64,000 bases of DNA. Source: Rhodoferax sp. (GTDB lineage Bacteria; Pseudomonadota; Gammaproteobacteria; Burkholderiales; Burkholderiaceae_C). The position numbers and the translations under genes were made by a program. The notes under the pieces were generated by a model. The model did no database searches. It was not told where the DNA came from and saw only the letters and a program-made list of their open reading frames with translations. The stretch lies in contig NZ_JAAFIX010000002.1 in NCBI RefSeq assembly GCF_013297935.1, positions 372,001 through 436,000 of the forward strand, in the 5' to 3' direction. Shown here piece after piece: positions 16,492-25,715 of this stretch. Each line of letters starts with the position of its first letter. Positions within the stretch are counted from its first letter, which is position 1.

Positions 16492-17238
16492 TCAGTTTTG
16501 AGTCTTGAGGTAGCGCTCATCCGCTGCCGTCATCAGCCCATTGCTACGCGCCTTTTCAATCAGATCGGGCCGGCTTGCAGCCGTGATCGCCAGGCTTTGC
16601 TGACGACGCCAGACCTCAATGCGAGCATGATGACCGGAAAGCAATACTTCCGGCACGCGCTCGCCAGACCACTCTTCCGGACGGGTGTAATGAGGGCAAT
16701 CCAGAAGGCCATCCAATGCAGGATTGAAACTATCTTGATGGTGGCTCTGCGCATCAGTCAGCACGCCGGGCTGCAAGCGCGCCACTGCATCCAACAGGGC
16801 CATGGCGGCAATCTCTCCGCCGGACAAAACAAAGTCGCCCAAACTGATTTGCTGCTCCACATAGCGATCGATAAAGCGCTGATCGATGCCCTCGTAGCGC
16901 CCGCACAAGAGAATGGCACCCGGGCTTTGCGACCAGGCTTCGACGCCCTCGTGATTCAAGGGCGAACCGATGGGAGAAAACAAAACCACAGGCGCCTGAT
17001 CGGAGCGCTGCTGACGAATATGCGCCAGCGTGGCTTCCAAGGGCTCCGCCAGCATCACCATGCCGGGACCACCGCCGAAAGGCCGGTCGTCCACCCTGCG
17101 GTAGTTGCCCTGTGCAAAGTCGCGGGGGTTGTGCAGATGGACCTCTACCGACCCGCTTTCATAAGCTCGGCGGGTGATTCCCGCCGTCAGTAACGGGGCA
17201 AACAGCTCAGGGAAAAGAGTGATGACGTCGAAGCGCAC
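16492..17238 (-). CDS. trmD: tRNA (guanine-N1)-methyltransferase
   Basis: A 248-residue SPOUT methyltransferase that makes m1G37 in tRNAs reading CNN codons and prevents +1 frameshifting. Motifs: N-terminal [35 protein letters not shown], the trefoil-knot SAM site [15 protein letters not shown] and [15 protein letters not shown], and the C-terminal [20 protein letters not shown] with the catalytic Asp environment. Length is normal. It is 10 bases downstream of rimM in the conserved rpsP operon. Confidence 0.97.
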   Translation of the reverse strand: MRFDVITLFPELFAPLLTAGITRRAYESGSVEVHLHNPRDFAQGNYRRVDDRPFGGGPGMVMLAEPLEATLAHIRQQRSDQAPVVLFSPIGSPLNHEGVEAWSQSPGAILLCGRYEGIDQRFIDRYVEQQISLGDFVLSGGEIAAMALLDAVARLQPGVLTDAQSHHQDSFNPALDGLLDCPHYTRPEEWSGERVPEVLLSGHHARIEVWRRQQSLAITAASRPDLIEKARSNGLMTAADERYLKTQN

Positions 17239-17248
17239 TTCAAGCGCC

Positions 17249-17818
17249 TCAGTAGTCCAGTTGCCAGTCCACGCGGATCGTTTTGGTCGGCAGGCTTACA
17301 TCATCGACGTAAGCAGATACAAACGGAATCATGCGCTCGATGGGCTTACCGTCTTGAACGGCATCGATGACCAACACCGTCTGGGGTCCTGTAGAGAGCA
17401 GCTCTTTCACAGTCCCCAAGTTCTCCTGCTCGCGGTTGATAACCTGCAGGCCGATCAAATCGACCCAGTAAAACTCATCGACGGCTGCCGCAGGAAACAC
17501 GGCACGGGAGATAAAAATCCGGGAGCCTTTCAAGGCCTCTGCATCGGTCCGGTCATTCACGCCTGAGGCGCAAGCCACCACCGAATCAGAATGGACTTTG
17601 GATTCTTTGACCGCCATGCTGGCAGCGCCAACAAACGGTTGCGGACCTTTTTCAGTCGGCAATAAAAACCACTGGCGGGCCGCGAATAACGCTTCAGGAT
17701 TTGCACTGTAAGGCAGCACCTTGAACCAGCCTTTGATACCCCATGCGTCTGCAATCCGCCCGACCTCAATCGCATCTGCCGGCAATTCGGCTACTTCGAG
17801 TCCAGGGAGCATAGTCAT
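17249..17818 (-). CDS. rimM: Ribosome maturation factor RimM
   Basis: A 189-residue two-domain 16S processing factor that binds S19 and assists 30S head assembly. The N-terminal beta-barrel has [20 protein letters not shown] and the PRC-type C-terminal domain has [35 protein letters not shown] and [21 protein letters not shown]. Two in-frame ATGs (17818 and 17812) are possible and neither has a clear SD sequence, so translation may depend on coupling to rpsP. A slightly long central loop is present ([20 protein letters not shown] region). Confidence 0.95.
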   Translation of the reverse strand: MTMLPGLEVAELPADAIEVGRIADAWGIKGWFKVLPYSANPEALFAARQWFLLPTEKGPQPFVGAASMAVKESKVHSDSVVACASGVNDRTDAEALKGSRIFISRAVFPAAAVDEFYWVDLIGLQVINREQENLGTVKELLSTGPQTVLVIDAVQDGKPIERMIPFVSAYVDDVSLPTKTIRVDWQLDY

Positions 17819-17868
17819 AGGAGGTATCTACCGGCGCTCTGCTTTGCAGCGCGGCGCCGGATGGATCA

Positions 17869-18120
17869 TTAAGCGGCTTTTTTAGCAGCTTGGTTGATCA
17901 GACGCTCTACGGTAGGAGAAGCTTGAGCGCCAACGCCCTTCCAGTAGGTCAAACGGTCTTGAGCGATACGGATGCTCTCTTCATTGCCCTTGGCGATGGG
18001 GTTGTAGAACCCGATACGCTCGATGAAGCGACCGTCGCGGCGGGTGCGCTTGTCAGCAACAACAATATTGAAAAACGGGCGGGCTTTAGCACCACCACGA
18101 GCGAGTCGAATGACGACCAT
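17869..18120 (-). CDS. rpsP: Ribosomal protein S16
   Basis: An 83-residue 30S assembly protein. [20 protein letters not shown] and [20 protein letters not shown] are diagnostic, followed by the Ala/Lys tail. It is the first gene of the rpsP-rimM-trmD-rplS operon. A strong promoter (TTGGGT-17-TATAAT) lies about 100 bases upstream, giving a leader of roughly 90 nt that ends in AAAGGATAAATC before the ATG. Confidence 0.98.
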   Translation of the reverse strand: MVVIRLARGGAKARPFFNIVVADKRTRRDGRFIERIGFYNPIAKGNEESIRIAQDRLTYWKGVGAQASPTVERLINQAAKKAA

Positions 18121-18217
18121 GATTTATCCTTTGGGTAGCTGAGAGAATTCAGCCTTGAACTCAGAGCTTGAGACACGCAACTGACCACCCGGCCAGTGAC
18201 ACTCTGAATAGCCTTCC

Positions 18218-18246
18218 ATTATAACGTTTTCCGTACCATGACCCAA
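18218..18246 (-). promoter_or_regulatory. rpsP operon promoter
   Basis: On the minus strand the -35 is TTGGGT (18241-18246) and the -10 a consensus TATAAT (18218-18223), with 17 bases between. The -35 lies inside the first codons of the divergent acetyltransferase gene (ATG at 18238), so RNA polymerase bound here would cover that gene's start. Confidence 0.65.
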
Positions 18247-18771
18247 ATCCGCCCCAGCATCGAATCTGACATCCCTGCAATTACCGCTATTTACGCCCAC
18301 CATGTGTTGACGGGGACCGGGACTTTTGAAACCACGCCTCCCACTGAAGACGATATGAAGGGGCGCCGTGCAGATGTGCTGTCCAAAGCACTCCCCTACT
18401 TGGTGGCGGAGGTGGATGGCAAGGTCATCGGCTTTGCCTATTGCAATTGGTTTAAGCCGCGGCCTGCCTACCGGTTTTCAGCAGAGGATTCCATTTACCT
18501 TGCCCCTGAGGCTCATGGCAAAGGTTTGGGCACCCTGTTGCTGACCGAACTCATGGCGCAGGCGGAGCGCTGTGGCGTTCGCAAGCTGATTGCGGTGATC
18601 GGCGACTCTGCGAATCTGGGATCCATCGGCGTGCACACCCGCTGTGGCTACCGGCATGCGGGCGTGATTGAGGCCTGCGGCTGGAAATTTGAGCGTTGGC
18701 TGGACATTGTGCTCATGGAAAAAAGCATAGGCGCCGGACACTCCACACCACCAGTGGACATCGCCCCATGA
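18238..18771 (+). CDS. GNAT-family N-acetyltransferase (phosphinothricin acetyltransferase-like)
   Basis: A 177-residue acetyltransferase. It has the pattern of the Pat/YncA/MnaT subgroup: IRPSIESDIPAITAIYAHHV, GTGTFETTPPTEDDM, VIGFAYCNWFKPRPAYRFSAEDSIYL and the acetyl-CoA pyrophosphate loop PEAHGKGLGTLLL, then GDSANLGSIGVHTRCGYRHAG. Such enzymes N-acetylate phosphinothricin-like compounds or methionine sulfoximine/sulfone and may deal with toxic amino acid analogues. It diverges from rpsP, whose promoter overlaps its start. Its stop TGA overlaps the ATG of the next gene (ATGA), indicating translational coupling. Confidence 0.88.
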   Translation: MTQIRPSIESDIPAITAIYAHHVLTGTGTFETTPPTEDDMKGRRADVLSKALPYLVAEVDGKVIGFAYCNWFKPRPAYRFSAEDSIYLAPEAHGKGLGTLLLTELMAQAERCGVRKLIAVIGDSANLGSIGVHTRCGYRHAGVIEACGWKFERWLDIVLMEKSIGAGHSTPPVDIAP

Positions 18772-19235
18772 AGAGCAAAACCTTGGCTGTGTGGTTAACT
18801 CTTCTGGTGGGGTGTTTGGGCTTGCACCGCTTGTACCTCGGGCGCTATGACGTCTGGGCCAAACTGCTACCGTTGCCGACCCTGCTGGGCAGCTATGGCG
18901 TCTGGCGTGCGCGCCATTTCGGAGTGGATGACCAGGTGAGTTGGCTGCTGATGCCCCTGCTGGGGCTCACCTTGGCAGCCTGCGCGTTGAACGCCATCGT
19001 CTACGGACTCAAGAGTCCGGAGAAGTGGAATCAGGAATTTAACCCTGCAAGCCCGGAAGCAGCACAGGGCAACACGCACTGGCTGACCGTAGCCGGCCTG
19101 GTAGCAGCGCTAGGGCTCGGAACCACGGTGCTGATGGCCACTCTGGCATTCGGCATTCAGCGCTCGTTTGAGTACCAAATGCAGACCGCTCAGAGCGAGA
19201 CCACCCTAGAAACTATCAAAAAATCTGCAGACTGA
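18768..19235 (+). CDS. TM2-like small membrane protein
   Basis: A 155-residue protein starting at the ATG at 18768, overlapping the acetyltransferase stop by 4 bases. The N-terminal half looks like a TM2 domain: a first helix (KTLAVWLTLLVGCLGLHRLYLG), the short basic/aromatic G-x-H-R-x-Y-L-G turn, then helices around LGSYGVWRARHF and LLMPLLGLTLAACALNAIV. A third helix (WLTVAGLVAALGLGTTVLMATLAFGI) precedes an acidic tail. The function of TM2 proteins is not defined. Its end overlaps the convergent pit gene by 20 bases. Confidence 0.7.
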   Translation: MKSKTLAVWLTLLVGCLGLHRLYLGRYDVWAKLLPLPTLLGSYGVWRARHFGVDDQVSWLLMPLLGLTLAACALNAIVYGLKSPEKWNQEFNPASPEAAQGNTHWLTVAGLVAALGLGTTVLMATLAFGIQRSFEYQMQTAQSETTLETIKKSAD

Positions 19236-20226
19236 CCCAGTAGGCAATGGCCGCCACAAATGCAGCCGCAGGAATAGTCAGGACCCACGCCCACACGATG
19301 TTGCCTGCTACGCCCCAACGCACGGCGCTGGCACGTTTTGTGGAACCGACCCCCACAATAGCGCCAGTGATTGTGTGGGTCGTAGAAACGGGCACACCCA
19401 AAGCAGTGGCCAGGAACAAGGTCAAAGCACCGCCAGTTTCCGCACAAAAGCCACCCACGGGCTTCAGCTTGGTGATCTTCTGGCCCATGGTCCGCACAAT
19501 TCGCCAGCCCCCGAACATCGTGCCGGCACCGATCGCCACGTAGCAGGACACGATGGTCCAGGTCGGCGGCGCTGTGTCGGTGGGGAGCACGTAGCCCGTT
19601 GCGATCAGCATCATCCAGATGATGCCGATGGTTTTCTGGGCATCGTTGCCACCGTGACCCAAGCTGTAGGCACCAGCACTGACCAGCTGCAAGCGACGGA
19701 ACCACTTGTCAATCCTTGAGGGGCGCATACGCCTGAAGGTCCACGCCACAAGCACCATCATCACCGACCCCAATGTGAAGCCGAGCAAGGGGGAGACAAA
19801 GATGAAGGCGACAGTTTTCATGATGCCCGCAGAAATCAAGGCACCGGCACCCGCCTTGGCGATCACCGCTCCGACAATGCCACCAATCAGGGCGTGCGAA
19901 GAACTACTCGGAATACCGTAATACCAGGTGATGACGTTCCAGGTGATAGCCCCAACCAGGGCGCCGAACACCACATGGGTATCCACCACCCCCGGCTGCA
20001 CAATGCCTTTGCCTACGGTGGCCGCGACACTCAGGTGAAAAATAAAGATCGCAATGAAGTTAAAAAAAGCGGCAAAAAGCACCGCCTGACCGGGCTTGAG
20101 TACCCCTGTAGAAACCACGGTCGCAATAGAGTTCGCGGCATCATGAAAACCATTCATGAAATCGAACGCCAAGGCGAGTGCCACCAACAGAGCCACTACC
20201 CAAAGGGCTGTCTGGACTTGTTCCAT
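19216..20226 (-). CDS. pit: Low-affinity inorganic phosphate transporter (Pit family)
   Basis: A 336-residue transporter with about 10 hydrophobic helices. Both Pit signature repeats are present: DFMNGFHDAANSIATVVSTGVL in the N-terminal half and GAYSLGHGGNDAQKTIG in the C-terminal half, plus GIPSSSSHALIGGIVGA and VPVSTTHTITGAIVGVG. Pit carriers import phosphate with divalent metal as neutral MeHPO4, driven by protons. The upstream partner is a DUF47 protein (22-base gap), the usual two-gene arrangement. Confidence 0.95.
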   Translation of the reverse strand: MEQVQTALWVVALLVALALAFDFMNGFHDAANSIATVVSTGVLKPGQAVLFAAFFNFIAIFIFHLSVAATVGKGIVQPGVVDTHVVFGALVGAITWNVITWYYGIPSSSSHALIGGIVGAVIAKAGAGALISAGIMKTVAFIFVSPLLGFTLGSVMMVLVAWTFRRMRPSRIDKWFRRLQLVSAGAYSLGHGGNDAQKTIGIIWMMLIATGYVLPTDTAPPTWTIVSCYVAIGAGTMFGGWRIVRTMGQKITKLKPVGGFCAETGGALTLFLATALGVPVSTTHTITGAIVGVGSTKRASAVRWGVAGNIVWAWVLTIPAAAFVAAIAYWVSLQIF

Positions 20227-20248
20227 CGTTATGAACCTGTGCTGAAGA

Positions 20249-20896
20249 TCAAGAGTTCTCGAGGATGATGCCCTCGATCACATTGGCAACGTCTTCACAC
20301 TTGTCGGTAATGGTTTCCAGCAACTCATAGATGGCTTTGAGCTTGATCAGTTCACGGACATCTTCCTGCTCGCGGAACAATTTGCTCATGGCAGTGCGCA
20401 TGACCCGGTCGGCATCGGACTCCAGCCGGTCAATCTCTTCGCAGGTTTTGAGCGCTGCCTCGGCCGTAGCATGGTCAGCGATATCGGCCAGTAGCTTCAC
20501 CGCGTCACGCAGGCGCTCGCAGCATTTCACGCTGAGGTCGGTCAATCGAACGATCTCTTCGGTCATGACGCGCACGTCGTACAGTGCCATCGTTTCTGCG
20601 GAGTCTTGAATCAGATCCGCCACGTCGTCCATGGTGTTGATCAAGGAGTGGATCTGCTCCCGGTCAATGGGGGTGATGAAGGTGATGTGAATCGCCTTGT
20701 TCACCTCATGCGTCACACGGTCTGCAGCGCGTTCGGCGTCATCTACTTCCTGGTTGTATTTCGCGCGAAGATCAGCGTCGCTGTAGTTGGCCACGAGCCG
20801 CGAAAAGGCTTGGGCGGCCTCCACGATGCGATCCGCATGCTGATTGAACATCTCAAAAAAATTGCCTTCACGAGGCAACAACTTTCCAAAAAACAT
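20249..20896 (-). CDS. DUF47 / PhoU-like Pit accessory protein
   Basis: A 215-residue all-helical protein of the DUF47 (PhoU_div) family. It starts MFFGKLLPREGNFFEMFNQH and carries ADRVTHEVNKAIHITFITPIDREQIHSLI, INTMDDVADLIQDSAETM and CEEIDRLESDADRVM. The repeated acidic D/E-x-x-A-D motifs bind metal in PhoU-type bundles. These proteins are thought to modulate the Pit transporter encoded downstream; the start is a clear ATG with GGAG upstream (5'-TTAGGAGTCCCGC). Confidence 0.9.
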   Translation of the reverse strand: MFFGKLLPREGNFFEMFNQHADRIVEAAQAFSRLVANYSDADLRAKYNQEVDDAERAADRVTHEVNKAIHITFITPIDREQIHSLINTMDDVADLIQDSAETMALYDVRVMTEEIVRLTDLSVKCCERLRDAVKLLADIADHATAEAALKTCEEIDRLESDADRVMRTAMSKLFREQEDVRELIKLKAIYELLETITDKCEDVANVIEGIILENS

Positions 20897-20998
20897 GCGG
20901 GACTCCTAACGGCTGAATATGACAGTCGGATGACTGATTTATGAACGCCTGCGAGTTTAACCGCCTATGGCCCTGCGAGTTTCAGGGGGTTATCACGC

Positions 20999-21367
20999 TC
21001 ACGGAGTCCGGAAAATGAAGTACACCGCACCCACCATGCACAGGCCAGCCCAAACGAAGTCCAGCTTGAAGGGCTGCTTCAGGTAAATCATGGCGAAGGG
21101 CAAAAACACCGCCAGCGTGATCACCTCTTGCATGATTTTGAGTTGGGCGATGCTGAAGCCCGCTTGCTGAAACCCGATGCGGTTCGCGGGCACCTGCAAT
21201 AAATATTCAAACAAAGCGATACCCCAACTCACCATCGCAGCGGTGTACCAAGGCGCCGTGGCGAGACTTTTTAAGTGCCCGTACCACGCAAAGGTCATAA
21301 AGATATTGCTGGCCACTAACAAGAGAATTGTTTGGGCGGAAAGAGGTATCTGGGTCAGAATTTGCAT
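20999..21367 (-). CDS. DUF486 / DMT-superfamily small membrane protein
   Basis: A 122-residue protein from the ATG at 21367 (MQILTQIPLSAQ); an in-frame start eight codons upstream is less likely. Four hydrophobic helices are visible (AQTILLLVASNIFMTFAWYGHL, AAMVSWGIALFEYLLQVPANRIG, ITLAVFLPFAMIYLK, FVWAGLCMVGAVYFIF). The N-R-x-G and Q-E-x-I-T-L motifs are standard for DUF486. It resembles half of a drug/metabolite transporter and may work as a dimer. Substrate is unknown. Confidence 0.85.
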   Translation of the reverse strand: MQILTQIPLSAQTILLLVASNIFMTFAWYGHLKSLATAPWYTAAMVSWGIALFEYLLQVPANRIGFQQAGFSIAQLKIMQEVITLAVFLPFAMIYLKQPFKLDFVWAGLCMVGAVYFIFRTP

Positions 21368-21395
21368 CTTTAAATTATCGGGCAGCCGCAAATGA

Positions 21396-21426
21396 AAAGC
21401 CCCGCGGGCAGAGCCGACGGGGCTTC
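21396..21426 (-). terminator. Terminator after acnB
   Basis: On the minus strand GAAGCCCCG, a 12-base loop and CGGGGCTTTTC form a GC-rich stem with a short T-run (forward 21396-21426), 34 bases beyond the acnB stop. Confidence 0.75.
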
Positions 21427-21460
21427 AAGGGCCCGCAAGGGCCATTAAGCGATAGATCGC

Positions 21461-24049
21461 TTACTTCACTGTCGCTGCGGACTCGGTGTAGTCGCTGATC
21501 TTGTCAAAGTTCAGGTACTGGTACACCTTGTCGCTAGCGGCAGTCAACACGCCCATGTCGGCCAGGTACTCTTCCTTGGTAGGAATACGACCCAGCTTAG
21601 AGCAGATAGCCGCCAACTCAGCTGAGCCGAGGTACACATTGCTGTTCTTGCCCAAGCGGTTGGGGAAGTTACGAGTAGACGTAGAGAACACCGTAGCGCC
21701 CTCTTTCACCTGCGCCTGGTTACCCATGCACAGGCTACAGCCCGGCATTTCCATGCGGGCACCCGCGCCACCCAGCACACCGTAGTGGCCTTCGTCGCTC
21801 AGCTGCTTGGCGTCCATCTTGGTGGGTGGTGCAATCCACAGCTTGACCGGAATATCGCGCTTGCCTTCCATCAGCTTCGACGCTGCACGGAAGTGACCGA
21901 TGTTGGTCATGCAGGAGCCGATGAACACTTCATCGATCTTGGCGCCGGCAACTTCAGCCAATGTCTTCACATCGTCCGGATCGTTAGGGCAGGCCACGAT
22001 AGGCTCATGGATGTCGGCCAGGTCGATTTCGATGACCGCTGCGTAGTCTGCATCGGCGTCGCCCTTGAGCAACTCAGGGTTCTGGAGCCAGGCTTCCTGG
22101 GCGGCAATACGACGACCCAAAGTGCGCGCATCGGCGTAGCCATTGGCAATCATCCACTTCATCATGGTGATGTTGCTGGTGACGTACTCCATGATCGGCT
22201 CTTTGTTCAGGTGCACAGTGCAACCCGCAGCGGAGCGCTCGGCAGAGGCATCGGACAACTCAAACGCTTGCTCAACCTTCAGATCCGGCAGACCTTCGAT
22301 TTCGAGAATACGGCCGGAGAAAATGTTTTTCTTGCCCTTCTTCTCCACGGTCAGCAAACCTGCCTTGATGGCGTACAAAGGAATCGCATTCACCAGGTCA
22401 CGCAAGGTCACGCCGTTCTGCATCTTGCCCTTGAAGCGCACCAACACCGACTCTGGCATGTCCAATGGCATCACGCCAGTCGCGGCAGCAAACGCGACCA
22501 AACCGGAACCTGCGGGGAAGCTGATACCGATAGGGAAACGGGTGTGGCTGTCGCCACCGGTGCCCACGGTATCAGGCAACAACATGCGGTTGAGCCAAGA
22601 GTGAATCACACCGTCACCGGGGCGCAAGGACACGCCGCCACGGGTGCTGATGAAGTCAGGCAGTTCGTGGTGCATCTTCACGTCCACGGGCTTGGGGTAA
22701 GCCGCGGTGTGGCAGAAAGACTGCATCACCAAGTCGGCCGAGAAGCCCAGGCAAGCTAGGTCTTTCAGCTCGTCGCGGGTCATCGGGCCGGTGGTGTCTT
22801 GCGAGCCGACCGAGGTCATCTTGGGTTCGCAGTAAGTACCGGGGCGCACGCCCTCGCCTTCGGGGAGACCGCAAGCGCGGCCGACCATCTTCTGCGCCAG
22901 GCTGAAACCCTTCTTGGTGTCAACCGGGTTCTGCGGCAGGCGGAACAGGGTGGAAGGCTTCAATCCCAGCGCTTCACGAGCCTTGGCGGTGAGGCCACGA
23001 CCGATGATCAGGGGAATACGGCCACCGGCACGCACTTCGTCAAACAAGACTTCGCTCTTGACGGTGAATTCAGAGATGACCTGGCCGTCCTTCAAGGCTT
23101 TGCCTTCGTAGGGGCGCAGCTCGACCACGTCGCCCATGTTCATGGCATTCACATCCAGCTCGATGGGCAGAGCGCCGGCATCTTCCATGGTGTTGTAAAA
23201 GATAGGAGCGATCTTGGTGCCTAGGCACACGCCACCGAAACGCTTGTTCGGCACATAGGGAATGTCTTCACCGGTGAACCACAGCACGGAGTTGGTCGCA
23301 GACTTGCGGCTGGAGCCGGTGCCCACCACGTCGCCCACGTAGGCCACGAGGTTGCCACGGGCGCGCAGGTCTTCAATGAACTTGACCGGACCGCGCTTGC
23401 CATCTTCCTCGGGGGTGATGCCGTCGCGCTTGTTCTTGAGCATGGCCAAGGCGTGCAACGGAATGTCGGGGCGGCTCCATGCGTCAGGCGCGGGAGACAG
23501 ATCGTCCGTGTTGGTTTCGCCGGTGACTTTCAAAATAGTCACGGTAATGCTTTTCGGCACTTCAGGGCGGCTGGTGAACCACTCGGCATCGGCCCAGCTT
23601 TGCAGCACGGCCTTGGCGAATGTGTTGCCCTTGTCGGCCTTTTCTTTAACGTCGTGGAACTGATCAAACATCAGCAAGGTCTTTTTCAGGCCTTCAGCGG
23701 CTTCAGCAGCCACAGCAGCGTCGTCCAGCAAATCAACCATGGGGCTGATGTTGTAGCCGCCCAGCATGGTGCCCAGCAGCTCAGTGGCGCGTGCGCGGGA
23801 GATCAAGGCGCATTTTTCAGTGCCATGGGCCACGGCAGCCAGGTAGCTGGCTTTGACTTTGGCGGCGTCATCCACACCGGCAGGAACGCGGTGGGTAATC
23901 AGCTCCACCAAAGTTGCTTCTTCGCCAGCAGGAGGCGACTTGAGCAACTCGATCAGTTCACCAGTCTGTTTGGCAGACAACGGCAAGGGGGGAATGCCCA
24001 ACGCAGCGCGTTCAGCTACATGGTCTCGGTAAGCTTGCAACATCTTCAC
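21461..24049 (-). CDS. acnB: Aconitate hydratase B
   Basis: An 862-residue [4Fe-4S] enzyme that isomerises citrate to isocitrate in the TCA cycle. The N-terminal HEAT-like domain ([27 protein letters not shown]) and swivel domain come first, as in AcnB and unlike AcnA. Cluster and active-site segments: [35 protein letters not shown] and [11 protein letters not shown] supply the Cys ligands, and [15 protein letters not shown] the substrate-binding Arg. It is the last gene of mdh-lyase-hypothetical-acnB and has a terminator after it. Confidence 0.97.
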   Translation of the reverse strand: MKMLQAYRDHVAERAALGIPPLPLSAKQTGELIELLKSPPAGEEATLVELITHRVPAGVDDAAKVKASYLAAVAHGTEKCALISRARATELLGTMLGGYNISPMVDLLDDAAVAAEAAEGLKKTLLMFDQFHDVKEKADKGNTFAKAVLQSWADAEWFTSRPEVPKSITVTILKVTGETNTDDLSPAPDAWSRPDIPLHALAMLKNKRDGITPEEDGKRGPVKFIEDLRARGNLVAYVGDVVGTGSSRKSATNSVLWFTGEDIPYVPNKRFGGVCLGTKIAPIFYNTMEDAGALPIELDVNAMNMGDVVELRPYEGKALKDGQVISEFTVKSEVLFDEVRAGGRIPLIIGRGLTAKAREALGLKPSTLFRLPQNPVDTKKGFSLAQKMVGRACGLPEGEGVRPGTYCEPKMTSVGSQDTTGPMTRDELKDLACLGFSADLVMQSFCHTAAYPKPVDVKMHHELPDFISTRGGVSLRPGDGVIHSWLNRMLLPDTVGTGGDSHTRFPIGISFPAGSGLVAFAAATGVMPLDMPESVLVRFKGKMQNGVTLRDLVNAIPLYAIKAGLLTVEKKGKKNIFSGRILEIEGLPDLKVEQAFELSDASAERSAAGCTVHLNKEPIMEYVTSNITMMKWMIANGYADARTLGRRIAAQEAWLQNPELLKGDADADYAAVIEIDLADIHEPIVACPNDPDDVKTLAEVAGAKIDEVFIGSCMTNIGHFRAASKLMEGKRDIPVKLWIAPPTKMDAKQLSDEGHYGVLGGAGARMEMPGCSLCMGNQAQVKEGATVFSTSTRNFPNRLGKNSNVYLGSAELAAICSKLGRIPTKEEYLADMGVLTAASDKVYQYLNFDKISDYTESAATVK

Positions 24050-24111
24050 TCTCCTTCAGAAAAACAACAAAAACTCAATCTAGCCCTTACAGGTAAAGCG
24101 CTAGACGCTAT

Positions 24112-24630
24112 CTATTTAGCAGCAACCGACTCCAACAAACCGGGCGCTGGATCCCGCTCCATTGCCAAAGCAACCGCCTGCTGCGCTGGGCTCATGCAGG
24201 CGTCTGCGAGACGGCGCCCCTGGCGTTGGTCCATTAACATCGACTTGTTGGACAACTGCAGCCACACGGCGCCGCGCTTGGTGTCTTCCAAGCGGATAGC
24301 ACCGGTGGTGGTCACCACCGGCTGCATCACAAACTTTTGCGCACCAGCCTGAACATCAAAATGTCCGGGCCATGTAGGGTGGGGTTGGACAGACACCCGC
24401 TGAGCCAACTCGCAAGGCACATGCCCGGTAGTGACCCGACCTGCCAAGTCCAATTGCGCGTCAGTCAACGCGGGTGGCAAGTTCTGCGCATTGACCGGCG
24501 ACTTTGCCGCGACCGGGGTTTGCGCTCGCTTCACCGGCACCCCACTCCCGGCAGTGTTGGCTGCTGCTGCGCCCGCAAATAGCGCCAGGACAAAAGCACA
24601 CACCGCGGTCAAAACTCGTTGGAAGACCAT
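24112..24630 (-). CDS. Secreted hypothetical protein in the mdh-acnB operon
   Basis: A 172-residue protein starting at the ATG at 24630, which shares its last base with the upstream lyase stop. A signal peptide is clear (MVFQRVLTAVCAFVLALFAG, cleavage near AAAANT). The mature part has no recognised domain; notable segments are TTGHVPCELAQRVSVQPHPTW, FDVQAGAQKFVMQPVVTTTG and GAVWLQLSNKSMLMDQRQGR. Two Cys residues (HVPCEL and DACMSP) could pair. It lies between the CitE-like gene and acnB, which suggests co-expression with TCA genes, but no link to the cycle is visible in the protein itself. Confidence 0.7.
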   Translation of the reverse strand: MVFQRVLTAVCAFVLALFAGAAAANTAGSGVPVKRAQTPVAAKSPVNAQNLPPALTDAQLDLAGRVTTGHVPCELAQRVSVQPHPTWPGHFDVQAGAQKFVMQPVVTTTGAIRLEDTKRGAVWLQLSNKSMLMDQRQGRRLADACMSPAQQAVALAMERDPAPGLLESVAAK

Positions 24631-25712
24631 CACTGCACCTCCAGGGAGACTGCGGACGCAAAAAAGCCCGCCACTGTGTCTGGTAAAGCGACGCCGGTAG
24701 CGTGTGCACGCTCCAGCACTTGCCAAAAAAACCGGTAACTCGCCCGGTCGTGCAGCACACCGCCCACAGACACCGGACCCCAATCTGCACCGGCTGCGGC
24801 CTCCAAGATGCGGGCAGCCTGTTCAACCTCACGCTGTTCGGGGGCGAAAGCCTGCACGATGGGACGGATTTGATCCGGATGGATGCTCCACATCCGGGTG
24901 TAACCCAAAGCGCGGGAAGCAAATCGCGCCGAGCGAATCAGGGCGGACACGTCTTTGAACTCGGTCACCACACAATGTGACGGCACTTTGCCAAAGGCGT
25001 GGCACGCGCTGGCGATTTCGGCTTTGGCACGCACCACCAAAGGATGGTGAAACTGATCCAGAGTCTCTGCATCCGACGCTGCACGCACCCCCATGGCTGC
25101 TGCAGGAATTGCACCGCCGTGGCTGGACACAAAGTCCATCAACCCGAAGCTGACTGACTGCACCCGTGGATGGGCAGCGATGTCAAACACCCGGTGAACC
25201 GCCGCCGGAGATTCAATCAGCACATGCAGTGGCAAGGCGCGGGCCGCAGCCCCTAGAGCGTCGATGGCGCTTGCCGCCACATCGAGATCCGCCACGGACT
25301 CCACTTTGGGAAGCATCACGTAGCTCAGTGCCTTTGCTGCACCGCCCACCACGGTTTGGACGTCTTGCAAAAAAGCCGGGTGATCCACCGCATGCAAGCG
25401 GGCACCCACACGGCGAGACAGGCCCGCTGCTATCAAATCAGGAGCTGCTTGCGCAACATTGGCGAGGGCTACAACCATATTTGCATGGTCAAACTCGCCC
25501 CCAACCGGTGCCCCGTCTTCGCAGTCCAAGGTGACGTCGAAGACACAGGCACCAAACTCCAAGGTCATATCTGCCTGCAGTTGCAGGCTTTTGACCATGC
25601 GGGGTTCCACCCCGCTGTAATGGTCACACACCGGCAATATGCCGGCAGCACCCTGCGCACCTAAAAGGATGTCGCGAGGATGCTTCACGGTGGGTGCCGG
25701 TGCGTGGGCCAA
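24630..25712 (-). CDS. HpcH/HpaI aldolase / citrate-lyase-like (CitE family) CoA-ester lyase
   Basis: Up to 360 residues if it starts with TTG at 25712, four bases after the mdh stop; GTG at 25688 is an alternative and there is no good ATG. The TIM-barrel CitE-like features are FDVTLDCEDGAPVGGEFDHANMV (metal-binding Glu/Asp), GARLHAVDHPAFLQDV, LSYVMLPKVESVADLD, LHVLIESPAAVHRVFDIA and VSFGLMDFVSSHGGAI. Relatives cleave or form malyl-CoA, citramalyl-CoA or similar thioesters. Its place between mdh and acnB is conserved in beta-proteobacteria as far as I recall, but the substrate is unproven. Part of the coding region (25429-25474) is an interspersed repeat copy. Confidence 0.82.
   Translation of the reverse strand: MAHAPAPTVKHPRDILLGAQGAAGILPVCDHYSGVEPRMVKSLQLQADMTLEFGACVFDVTLDCEDGAPVGGEFDHANMVVALANVAQAAPDLIAAGLSRRVGARLHAVDHPAFLQDVQTVVGGAAKALSYVMLPKVESVADLDVAASAIDALGAAARALPLHVLIESPAAVHRVFDIAAHPRVQSVSFGLMDFVSSHGGAIPAAAMGVRAASDAETLDQFHHPLVVRAKAEIASACHAFGKVPSHCVVTEFKDVSALIRSARFASRALGYTRMWSIHPDQIRPIVQAFAPEQREVEQAARILEAAAGADWGPVSVGGVLHDRASYRFFWQVLERAHATGVALPDTVAGFFASAVSLEVQ
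25429..25474 (+). repeat. Interspersed repeat, copy 3 (inside the CitE-like gene)
   Basis: GCTATCAAATCAGGAGCTGC, TTGCGCAACATTGGCGAGGGC and TACAA. It is nearly the same as copies at 42634 (in trpF) and 60704 (between nagZ and acpS). Here it lies antisense to its own reading in an ORF and encodes part of NVAQAAPDLIAAGL in frame. Confidence 0.7.
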
Positions 25713-25715
25713 GGA

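Noticed and set aside
19205..19232. Possible decayed repeat copy at the TM2/pit junction
   Set aside because: ACTATCAAAAAATCTGCAGA resembles only the first few positions of the consensus; chance similarity cannot be excluded.
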